In this document: one piece after another, positions 28,483-36,064 of the stretch
How the letters are laid out: each line of letters begins with the position of its first letter
Numbering within the stretch: position 1 is the stretch's first letter
Assembly (NCBI RefSeq): GCF_018119395.1
Contig: NZ_JAGPWD010000039.1
Span: 1-54,962, forward strand
Length of the DNA: 54,962 nt
Origin: Massilia sp. ZL223
GTDB taxonomy: Bacteria > Pseudomonadota > Gammaproteobacteria > Burkholderiales > Burkholderiaceae_D
Direction of reading: 5' to 3'
The notes under the pieces: generated by a model
The model's input: only the letters and a program-made list of their open reading frames with translations
What the model was told of the DNA's origin: nothing
The model's database searches: none
Position numbers and translations under genes: made by a program

Positions 28483-31400
28483 GATAGCGTGGCGTGAAAT
28501 ACTCGGTCTTGACACCCTGGTTGGCCTTGAAGTCCTTCCAGTCGATCACGGTCTTGTGGCCCGTCTGCACGTTCTGCACTTCCATGTGCATCGGCTGCCA
28601 GCGCTGGCGCGCAGGGTCGACGTTGACGATGTTGGCCAGGGTCGAGACCTTGAGCAGCTGCCTGGCTTCGTCGTAGAACTCGGTCTTGACGGCCAGGTAG
28701 GACTGGCTGTCGACCCAGCTCAGGCGGCGCGAGTAGCCCGATTGCGCGGCCACTTTCGCATCCTTCGGCAGCGACTCGACCACGGTGCACTGCTTGCCGT
28801 CGACGGTCTCGGTTTTCACGACCTTGTGGGTCCAGTCGCCCACCTTGTGGCCGATCACGTCGCCGTAGGACAGGTCGGTGCCGACGAAGCTCTCGTTCTT
28901 GTTGGACGAGCTCAGGCGGCGGGTCTTCTTCATCGCCGGCAGGTAGATCCACATGTCGTCGTCGCCGCCGCTCTTCTCGACCAGCAGGGTCACCGTGTTC
29001 TTGATATCCGAGGGCGACAGGAAGCGGGTCACCCGCTTGGTGTCCAGGGCGTTGTCCTGCATCTTGGTGGCGCCGAAGGTCTCGCGCACGCGGCGGTCGC
29101 CGTTCTTGTTAATCAGCTGGAAAGTCGCGTTCGAGGTCGAATCGTCGAAACGGTTGGCCACGAAGTTCTTCTCCATGATCTCGTTCGCTTGCATGCTGGA
29201 GGCTTGTGCATCCTGCGGCAGCATCGAGGCGCCCAGGCCGACGCTGGCGGCCAGCATCAGCGCGGTGCCGGCCTTGCCTGCCGGGACGGCCATCGGCGCA
29301 TGCCTGGCGGCCTGCTTGCGCAGGAAGCCGGGCTTGAGCACGTGGATCATGGACGGCAGCAGCAGCAGGGTCGTGACCACCGAGGCCACCATCGACAGCA
29401 CGATCAGGATGCCCGACCAGATGTGGATGTTGAAGCCCTTGGACAGCATCAGTACCGAGTAGCCGCCGGCGATCGCCGTGCCCACGTAGAGGATGGCGCG
29501 GCCGGCCGACTCCAGTGCGCTGTCGATTGCCGCTTCCAGGGTGGCGTGGTGGCCCAGCTCTTCGCGGATGCGGTACAGCAGGTAGATCGCGTAGTCGGCG
29601 CCGATGCCGATCGCCATCGGGGCGGTGATCGCGTTCGGGGTGTTCAGCGGGATGCCGGTCAGGCCCATCACGCCGAAGTTGACCACGGCGGTGACGGCCA
29701 GCGGGGTCACCACCAGCAGCGCGCCCAGCAGCGAGCGGAACACCAGGGCCGAGACCGCGAAGATCACCAGGCCGATCTGCAGCACGTTCTGCAGCTTGCC
29801 GTTCACCAGCGATTCCGACAGCGCGGTCGACTGCGGCACGCTGCCGCCGAAGTGGATCTGGATGCGCGGGTCGCCATGGTCCTTGAGGAAGGCCTTGGTA
29901 TTCGCGATCACCTTCTGGATCTCGCCGCTGTTGTCGTACTTGACGAAGGCGGTGATGTTGGCGTTCTGGTAGTTGTAGTCCACGTAGCGGTCGAAGTCGG
30001 CCGGTTCGCCCGACATCGAGTACAGCAGCAGGAACTGCGAGACCAGGTCGCGGCTGTTCGGGATCGCCAGCTGGTCGGGCGCGTCGGCGTTCATGGCCTG
30101 GTTCATGCGCTTGACCAGGTCGACCACCGAGATGGTCTTGCCGATGCCCGGCTGGGTTTCCAGGAAGCGCTGGGTGTCTTCGATCAGGTGCAGGACCTTC
30201 GGATCCTTGATCACGTCGTGCTCGCTGCCTTCGAAGATCACGTACAGCGTATTGGTGCCGGCCATGCGCTCGTTGATGAGGTGGTCGTCCTGCTGGAACG
30301 GCAGGCTGGCCGAGAAGAAGCTCTTGTTCGAGTTCTCGACTTTCAGGCGGGTGATGCCGAAGGCGGACACGGCGACGATCAGGGCGAAGGCGATCCAGGT
30401 CCTGGCGACCGCGCGGGGACCGGCGCCGCGCTTGACCAGGTTGATGACCGGGGTCAGGACGTCGAAGCGCTGCTTCTTCGCGCGCAGCTTGGGCGCCTTC
30501 AGCCACGAGCGTACGGCCGGGATGAAGGTCATCTCGATGACCAGGCCCGACAGGATGCCCAGGCCGGTGAAGATGCCGAAGTTGCGGATCGTGGTGATCT
30601 CGAAGGACATCAGCGACAGGAAGCCGACCACGGCGACGAAGCCGGCGGCCAGCATCACCGGGCCGACCTTGCTCATCGAGCGGATCACGGCTTCGCGGTT
30701 GGCCAGGCCGGGGGCCAGGCCGCGCTTGATGGCGATCTCGAATTCCTCGTAATACCGTTTCAGCAGCTGCACCGCGTGCCCCGCCACCACCGCCAGAATC
30801 AGGATCGGCGTCACCGCGTTGAAGGCGTCCATCGGGACCTTGGAGATGCCCATCAGGCCCAGCGCCCACAGCACCGACAGCAGGGCCGTGACCAGCGGCA
30901 GGAAGAAGCCCTGCCAGGTGCGGAAGGCTTCCAGGTGCAGCAGGCCGACGATCAGGAAGGCGATCGGGAACAGCAGCGCCATGCGCGCGGTGTATTTTTC
31001 GACGTAGTAGACGAACATCGGCGTGCCGCTGACCGACACCTGCACGTGTTCATCGGTATTCGCGGCGGTCAGCTTGTAGGCCGCTTCCAGGGTTGGGGTA
31101 AAGCCCTTCGGGCCCTTTTCCACCGCGATGGAAATGGCCGCCATGTCGCGCTTTTCCGAGACGACCACGCCGGTGTACAGCGGGTTGCGCTCGATCGCGG
31201 CCTTGAGATGGGCGATCGATTCCGCATTGATCTCTTCTCCATGCAGCATGGGTTTGACTTCCAGGCCGTCCTCCGCCCCGGTGATGCCCTTGGCGCGCTT
31301 GGCCGCGACGCTCATCAGGGTCTCGGGCTTGACGTTGGGCAGGCGGGTCAATCCTTCCGAGATCGCGCGCACGCGCTCCAGCACCGCCGGCTGGTAGATG

Positions 31401-31630
31401 TCGCCGTGCTTGGGCGAGACGCCCACCACCAGCACATAGTTGGAACCGAACACCTTCTCGGCGAAGTTGGTACCGATCACATACGGATGCTTTTGCGGCA
31501 GCATCTGGTTGGGATCGACGATGACCTTCAGGTGGCGCATCTGGGACACCATGAAGACCGTGGCGAGCACGGTCAGCAGGATGACCAGGAAGCGCCAGCG
31601 GACGACCTTCTCTATATATTTTGCGAACAT
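28466..31630 (-). CDS. RND/MMPL-type transporter fused to a LolA-like outer-membrane lipid carrier
   Basis: A single 1054-residue frame. Residues 1 to about 790 are an RND/MMPL (HpnN-like) transporter: a first membrane helix (about 13-32), a periplasmic loop, five helices, a second loop and five more helices (GADYAIYLLYRIREEL in the conserved region). After a short hydrophobic segment ending DAQA near 820, a LolA-like domain (outer-membrane lipoprotein-sorting family) runs to the end (NEIMEKN, DMWIYLPAMKKTRR, YFTPRYLEKEL). These are normally two genes. AAAGGA precedes the ATG, which overlaps the AlkB stop by 19 bases. Likely extracts a lipid from the inner membrane and passes it to the fused carrier. 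Confidence 0.9.
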   Translation of the reverse strand: MFAKYIEKVVRWRFLVILLTVLATVFMVSQMRHLKVIVDPNQMLPQKHPYVIGTNFAEKVFGSNYVLVVGVSPKHGDIYQPAVLERVRAISEGLTRLPNVKPETLMSVAAKRAKGITGAEDGLEVKPMLHGEEINAESIAHLKAAIERNPLYTGVVVSEKRDMAAISIAVEKGPKGFTPTLEAAYKLTAANTDEHVQVSVSGTPMFVYYVEKYTARMALLFPIAFLIVGLLHLEAFRTWQGFFLPLVTALLSVLWALGLMGISKVPMDAFNAVTPILILAVVAGHAVQLLKRYYEEFEIAIKRGLAPGLANREAVIRSMSKVGPVMLAAGFVAVVGFLSLMSFEITTIRNFGIFTGLGILSGLVIEMTFIPAVRSWLKAPKLRAKKQRFDVLTPVINLVKRGAGPRAVARTWIAFALIVAVSAFGITRLKVENSNKSFFSASLPFQQDDHLINERMAGTNTLYVIFEGSEHDVIKDPKVLHLIEDTQRFLETQPGIGKTISVVDLVKRMNQAMNADAPDQLAIPNSRDLVSQFLLLYSMSGEPADFDRYVDYNYQNANITAFVKYDNSGEIQKVIANTKAFLKDHGDPRIQIHFGGSVPQSTALSESLVNGKLQNVLQIGLVIFAVSALVFRSLLGALLVVTPLAVTAVVNFGVMGLTGIPLNTPNAITAPMAIGIGADYAIYLLYRIREELGHHATLEAAIDSALESAGRAILYVGTAIAGGYSVLMLSKGFNIHIWSGILIVLSMVASVVTTLLLLPSMIHVLKPGFLRKQAARHAPMAVPAGKAGTALMLAASVGLGASMLPQDAQASSMQANEIMEKNFVANRFDDSTSNATFQLINKNGDRRVRETFGATKMQDNALDTKRVTRFLSPSDIKNTVTLLVEKSGGDDDMWIYLPAMKKTRRLSSSNKNESFVGTDLSYGDVIGHKVGDWTHKVVKTETVDGKQCTVVESLPKDAKVAAQSGYSRRLSWVDSQSYLAVKTEFYDEARQLLKVSTLANIVNVDPARQRWQPMHMEVQNVQTGHKTVIDWKDFKANQGVKTEYFTPRYLEKEL

Positions 31631-32802
31631 TGGCTGTTTCCTTTCGTGGTTGCGCTCATGAACACGGGGTGGGCGCTGGCCCGGCTGGCTTCTTCCGCCA
31701 GGAGTTTTTCCTCCGGAGTGGCGGAAAACCGGTCCCAGCGGGCCAGCTGCGGCGCCGCGAAGCGATGCCACCAGAAGGGCACCAGGGCGACGACGATCGT
31801 GCTGATGTAGCCGTAAGTGAGCTGCAGGGGCGTGTCGACAGCCTCCAGCTCCCAGTACTTCTTGTGGGCGTTGGCGTGGTGGTCGGCGTGGCGCGACAGG
31901 TTGAGCAAGGCGTTGGAGGACATGCGGGTATCGCAGTCCCAGCTGTGGCGCGGTTCGACCCGGGTGCCGGGGACGCGCACCACGCCGTAGTGCTCGATGT
32001 AGTTGACGGTCTCGAACAGGAACTTGGCCAGCACGATGATGAAGGTGTAGACCGCCACGCCGGCGAGGCCGGCGGCCCAATACCACAGTCCGTACAGGAC
32101 GGCCGTCATTGCCAGGCCGGTGAGCACGCGGTTGTGGAGGGAGAACATTCCCTTGCCGCGGTTGCGCAGGCGCTGGCCTTCGATGCCCCAGGATTCGCCG
32201 TACTGGCCGATCGTGGAGCGCAGGAAGAAGCTGTAGACCGACTCGCCGCGGCGCGCGGTGGCGGCGTCGAACACCGTGCCGACGTTGCGGTGGTGGGCGT
32301 AGACGTGCGAGATCGAGAACTGGGCGTCGCCCACCATCGCCAGCAGCCAGCGGCCGGTGAACATCGCCACCTTGTCGGTGGTGCGGTGCACCAGCTCGTG
32401 GGCGTACAGGTGGTTCGAGGACAGCACGTAGCCGACCGCGAAGGTGCTGGCCAGCAGGCCGCGCAGGCCGGCCGCTTCCTTGATCGCCAGCAGATCCACA
32501 GGGAAGTGCTGGCCGACGAAGGCCGAGAGGCCGAGCAGGTCGCCGGGCGCGGCGATCCACATCACGCTGAACAGGTAGAGCGAGACGAAGGGCACGTACA
32601 GGTAGACCATCGCGTCGAGGATCCAGTGCTGCGAGTACTCCGGAACGCTGCGGTCGGGCGGGGTCAGGATGTCGCCCACGGCATTGAGCAGGGTGATCAC
32701 CACCGGGATGAAGAAGGCCCACTGCGGCGCCAGGAAGACCGTGAGCGCCGCCGCCGGAACGATCCAGCAGGTGAGGTAGGAATGCTTGAAGTATTTATAC
32801 AT
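31612..32802 (-). CDS. AlkB-type membrane diiron oxygenase/desaturase 1
   Basis: 396 residues with about six membrane helices. It has the full AlkB histidine set: HELVH (135-139), HVYAHH (166-171), NYIEHYG near 265 and RHADHHAN near 300. Family members hydroxylate alkanes or fatty acyl chains at terminal carbons, and some relatives desaturate. It lies 17 bases after the ferredoxin-reductase, which would supply electrons, and 19 bases overlap with the RND gene. The substrate is probably a fatty chain of this pathway rather than a free alkane, given the neighbours. Confidence 0.9.
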   Translation of the reverse strand: MYKYFKHSYLTCWIVPAAALTVFLAPQWAFFIPVVITLLNAVGDILTPPDRSVPEYSQHWILDAMVYLYVPFVSLYLFSVMWIAAPGDLLGLSAFVGQHFPVDLLAIKEAAGLRGLLASTFAVGYVLSSNHLYAHELVHRTTDKVAMFTGRWLLAMVGDAQFSISHVYAHHRNVGTVFDAATARRGESVYSFFLRSTIGQYGESWGIEGQRLRNRGKGMFSLHNRVLTGLAMTAVLYGLWYWAAGLAGVAVYTFIIVLAKFLFETVNYIEHYGVVRVPGTRVEPRHSWDCDTRMSSNALLNLSRHADHHANAHKKYWELEAVDTPLQLTYGYISTIVVALVPFWWHRFAAPQLARWDRFSATPEEKLLAEEASRASAHPVFMSATTKGNSQCSQNI

Positions 32803-32819
32803 GGTCGATGGCGCCGCGC

Positions 32820-33923
32820 TCAGGCGGCGCGCTGCTGTTCGTATTTGTCGAAAGCCATCTGGCCGGCGCGCAGGCCGACCCCCTTGAGGGCGTCGATCGC
32901 GGTGTCCACCAGCGGGGTCGGTCCGCACAGCAGCACGCGCCAGGCTTCGTCCGGCTGGGAGAAGCGCGGATCGCCTTCGGCCGCCTGGCGCAGGATCTGC
33001 GGCAGGTGCTCGGCCACGTAGCCGCGCCGCCCCTGCCAGCCGCTGTCGCCCGGTTCGCGGTCGAGCACGACGTCGATCTGGAGCGGCACGTTGGCGCTGT
33101 CGGCGACGCGGCGCAGCTCGTCCAGGCCGTACATCTCGCCGCGGTCGCGCGCCCCGACCACCAGCAGCACCGGGGCGGCGGGAGTCGAGCGGTCCATGCT
33201 GCGCGCATGGCCGGCGATGATGCCGCCGATGGCGCCCAGGCCGCTGCCGCCGGCGATGCACAGCAGCGGCGCCGGCTGTTCCTTGGCGGCGCCGGGCTGG
33301 AGCCCGAATTCGCCGAACGGCGCCTCGACCAGCACTTCCCTGCCGAGGTTGGCCGTATCGGTCATCCAGGACGAAACCGCGCCGTCGGGGTAATGGGTGA
33401 TGTCGAAGGAGATCAGCTGCTCGTTCTCGCCCGAGGCGACCATCGAGTAGCAGCGCGGGTCGACCGGCATCCCGGCCGGCACCAGGCGCGCGAACTGGCC
33501 GGCGCGCCAGGACAGCGGCGCGTCCAGGCGCAGCTGCACCCGGTGGATGCGCGCCGTCAGGCGGCGCACTTCGACCAGGCGTGCGTTCTGGATCGCGGTC
33601 TCCTCGATCGCGCCCGCATGCCAGGCCACCACCATGTCGGACTGCACCGAGGTCTGGCAAGCCAGGTAGGCGCCGGCGGCGATCTCTTCTTGCGAGAACA
33701 CATATTCGCGTTCGATCAGGGATTTCGGCTGCCCTTCCACGACCCGGATCTGGCAGGTCTTGCAGGCGCCGACGCGGCAGTTGTAGGGCGCCGCGACGCC
33801 CTGCTGCAAGGAGGCTTCGAGCAGGTTGTCGCCTTGCTTGAGCTCCAGCACAGTGTTGCCAGGTTGAAACCTCACCGCGAACCTGGCGACTTCCCTGGGC
33901 TTCTTACGAAACAAACCTAACAT
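32820..33923 (-). CDS. 2Fe-2S ferredoxin-FAD-NAD(P)H reductase
   Basis: 367 residues. An N-terminal plant-type 2Fe-2S domain (residues about 13-100) carries CRVGACKTC and a fourth Cys in YLACQT. A flavin reductase follows with the FAD motif RCYSM and an NAD-binding region IAGGSGLGAIGG, ending with LLCGPTPLVD. Such proteins pass electrons from NAD(P)H to diiron or Rieske oxygenases. It is the first gene of the left operon, GGGAGA lies before the ATG, and it may serve both AlkB proteins and the soluble diiron proteins. Confidence 0.92.
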   Translation of the reverse strand: MLGLFRKKPREVARFAVRFQPGNTVLELKQGDNLLEASLQQGVAAPYNCRVGACKTCQIRVVEGQPKSLIEREYVFSQEEIAAGAYLACQTSVQSDMVVAWHAGAIEETAIQNARLVEVRRLTARIHRVQLRLDAPLSWRAGQFARLVPAGMPVDPRCYSMVASGENEQLISFDITHYPDGAVSSWMTDTANLGREVLVEAPFGEFGLQPGAAKEQPAPLLCIAGGSGLGAIGGIIAGHARSMDRSTPAAPVLLVVGARDRGEMYGLDELRRVADSANVPLQIDVVLDREPGDSGWQGRRGYVAEHLPQILRQAAEGDPRFSQPDEAWRVLLCGPTPLVDTAIDALKGVGLRAGQMAFDKYEQQRAA

Positions 33924-34010
33924 CGATTCTCCCGTTCTTAGCGTCTCCAGCCCCGTTTTCGGCGGGCCGGACCAGCCAGAAGACTAGCTGCGACAGGGAA
34001 ACAGCGAAAT

Positions 34011-34038
34011 AGTCTGAGGGGACTAGTCCTCTCAGACT
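34011..34038. promoter_or_regulatory. 28-bp near-perfect palindrome between divergent operons
   Basis: Left arm AGTCTGAGGGGACT and right arm AGTCCTCTCAGACT are inverted repeats with 13 of 14 pairs complementary and the last a G/T mismatch. The centre is ACTAGT. It lies 88 bases from the reductase start and 128 bases from the ThiS-like start, so one regulator bound here could control both operons. The convergent LuxR-type protein (43971) is the best local candidate. Confidence 0.7.
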
Positions 34039-34165
34039 GGGTGCATGGGATGGGCTGACCGGCTTATATCCAAGGCCTGACGACTTGGAAATAATCCATT
34101 CCTAGAAAAAAGCCAAATACGGCCCCTCCCCCGGGGCTCGACACTTCAAAACGAATGGAGTCCAT

Positions 34166-34447
34166 GTGAGCACTGTCTACGTACACCTGCCGATCCCGCT
34201 GCGCAAATTCGCCAAGGGGGCCACCTCGATCCAATGCCACGCCGATACCGTGCTCGACGCCCTGCTCAAGCTGGACGAGATCGAGCCATCGATGTCGCAG
34301 CGCCTGCTGGAAGCCGACCGCAGCGCGCCGAAGAAGTACATCAACGTCTATGTCGACGGCAAGCACATCGCCAAGACCGGCGGCCTGCAGACCCCGCTGG
34401 TCCAGGGCGGAAAGCTCGACATCGTCACCGCCTTCGCGGGAGGCTGA
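34166..34447 (+). CDS. MoaD/ThiS-like sulfur-carrier protein
   Basis: 93-residue ubiquitin-fold protein ending in the Gly-Gly that is adenylated and thiocarboxylated in this family. The beta-grasp core is visible (TVYVHLPIPLRKF, TVLDALLKL, KYINVYVDGKHI, KLDIVTAFAGG). The start is GTG at 34166 with GGAG five bases upstream. The next gene, its likely activating enzyme, begins two bases after the stop. No molybdopterin or thiamin genes are present, so the sulfur is probably used in the local pathway. Confidence 0.85.
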   Translation: MSTVYVHLPIPLRKFAKGATSIQCHADTVLDALLKLDEIEPSMSQRLLEADRSAPKKYINVYVDGKHIAKTGGLQTPLVQGGKLDIVTAFAGG

Positions 34448-34449
34448 GC

Positions 34450-35601
34450 ATGAGCTACGAACAACGCGCGGCCTGGCTGCGCCAGACCATGACCGAAATC
34501 TCGCCGGAACAGGCGCTGCGCATGGTCACCAGCGAAGGCGCCCTGCTGCTGGACGTGCGCGACGGCGAGGAAATCAAGGGCGGCATGCCCGAACAGGCCC
34601 TGCACCTGGCGCGCGGCCAGCTGGAGCTGAACGTGCACCACCTGGCCCAGGACCTGGAGCAGCCGGTCGCCGTGCTGTGCGCCGGCGGCCTGCGCTCGCT
34701 GTTCGCGGCCGAGAGCTTGCAGAACCTGGGCTACACCAAGGTCTACAGCGTACGCGGCGGCTTCAAGGGCTGGAAGGAAGCCGGCCTGCCGGTGCGCGTG
34801 CCGCAGCAACTGAGCCCGCAGGCGCGCGAGCGTTATTCGCGCCACCTCCTGATTCCCGAAGTGGGCGAACAGGGCCAGCTGCGCCTGATGAACAGCCGCG
34901 TGCTGCTGCTGGGCGCCGGCGGCCTGGGCTCGCCCACCGCCCTCTACCTGGCGGCGGCCGGCATCGGCACCATCGGCATCGTCGACCCGGACGTGGTCGA
35001 GAGCAGCAACCTGCAGCGCCAGGTGATCCACGGCGAAGACCAGCTGGGCAAGCTGAAGGTCGACTCGGCCGAAGCCTCGATCCGGCGCCTGAATTCCCAG
35101 GTCAAGGTGATCAAGTACCCGGTGCTGCTGGACGAGACCAATGCGCTCGAGCTGCTGGCCGGCTACGACCTGGTGGTCGACGGCTCAGACAACTTCAAGA
35201 CCCGCTACATCGTCAACGACGCCTGCGTCAAGCTGGGCATCCCCAACGTGCACGGCGCGATCTACCGCTTCGAAGGCTATGTGACCACCTTCGCCGCGGG
35301 CGAGGACCAGCCCTGCTACCGCTGCCTGTATCCGGAACTGCCGCCGCCCGAGATGGCGCCGTCCTGCGCCGAAGCCGGCGTGCTGGGCGTGCTGCCGGGC
35401 GTGGTGGGCCTGCTCCAGGCGGTCGAAACCATCAAGCTGCTGCTCGGCATCGGCGAGAACCTGGCGGGCAAGATGCTGCGCATCGACGCCCTGCACAACG
35501 AATTCTCGCTGCTCGGCGTCGACAAGGCGGATGGCTGCCTGTGCACGCACCACAAGGACGACATCCGCATCGAGCCGATGAGCTACGTCTGCGCGGTCTG
35601 A
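34450..35601 (+). CDS. Rhodanese-ThiF/MoeB activating enzyme
   Basis: 383 residues. Residues 1-115 form a rhodanese domain with the sulfur-accepting C77 in LCAGGLRS. A ThiF/MoeB adenylyltransferase domain begins near 123 (RYSRHLLIPEVG) with the ATP loop GAGGLGS at 155-161, then DPDVVESSNLQRQ and the Cys residues CYRC, SCAEAG and CLC. It would adenylate the Gly-Gly end of the ThiS-like protein and transfer sulfur to it. In well-known fusions (UBA4/MOCS3, many bacterial MoeB) rhodanese is C-terminal; here it is N-terminal. Confidence 0.9.
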   Translation: MSYEQRAAWLRQTMTEISPEQALRMVTSEGALLLDVRDGEEIKGGMPEQALHLARGQLELNVHHLAQDLEQPVAVLCAGGLRSLFAAESLQNLGYTKVYSVRGGFKGWKEAGLPVRVPQQLSPQARERYSRHLLIPEVGEQGQLRLMNSRVLLLGAGGLGSPTALYLAAAGIGTIGIVDPDVVESSNLQRQVIHGEDQLGKLKVDSAEASIRRLNSQVKVIKYPVLLDETNALELLAGYDLVVDGSDNFKTRYIVNDACVKLGIPNVHGAIYRFEGYVTTFAAGEDQPCYRCLYPELPPPEMAPSCAEAGVLGVLPGVVGLLQAVETIKLLLGIGENLAGKMLRIDALHNEFSLLGVDKADGCLCTHHKDDIRIEPMSYVCAV

Positions 35602-35611
35602 CGGGGTGGCG

Positions 35612-36064
35612 ATGATCACAGTTTATGACCTGCTGGTCCTGGTCCACGTCATTGCGATGCTGTCGTGGATCGGGGCGATGTACTTCAACCTGACCCTGTT
35701 GTTCCCGATGTACAAGGCGCAAGGAGCGGTGCGCTATGGAGAGCTGATGCAGGCCCAGGGCACGCGCGCCGCGCCCCTGCTCTACCTGCTGATCTTCCTG
35801 ACCTTCGGCTCCGGCATCGCGCTGTCGCTGCTGGGTCCCATCGCGCCGACCTCGCCGCTGGCCCTGGCCAAGACCGGCTGCCTGGTCCTGATGCTGGCCT
35901 GCCACCTGTACGGCAGCCTGGTGCTGTGGCCGCGCGCCTTCTTCGCGCTCGACTCGGAAAAGGCGGCGATCTTCTTCGCCTACCGCGTCTCGATGTTCTT
36001 CAGCGCCGGCGCCGGCACCGTCGCCATCGTCCTCACCTATCTCGGAAAGCAGTTCAACCCATGA
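35612..36064 (+). CDS. Four-helix membrane protein (CopD/HemJ-like)
   Basis: 150 residues with four hydrophobic helices. The first (YDLLVLVHVIAMLSWIGAMYF) has a His and Trp placed as in CopD, HemJ and related heme-handling membrane proteins, and another His lies in the third helix (LACHLYG). This could be a heme-binding redox protein for the nearby oxygenases; that is inference. ATG at 35612 is taken as the start, with GTG at 35606 possible. The stop overlaps the next ATG. Confidence 0.65.
   Translation: MITVYDLLVLVHVIAMLSWIGAMYFNLTLLFPMYKAQGAVRYGELMQAQGTRAAPLLYLLIFLTFGSGIALSLLGPIAPTSPLALAKTGCLVLMLACHLYGSLVLWPRAFFALDSEKAAIFFAYRVSMFFSAGAGTVAIVLTYLGKQFNP

Noticed and set aside
28556..31810. 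1084-aa plus-strand open frame opposite the RND-LolA gene
   Set aside because: Composition (His, Gln, Arg, Gly rich) is typical of antisense reading of GC-rich genes, and there are no motifs.
34166..35601. Molybdopterin or thiamin biosynthesis genes
   Set aside because: No moa, mog or thi genes are adjacent and the pair is embedded in a lipid-modification operon; it remains possible but less likely.
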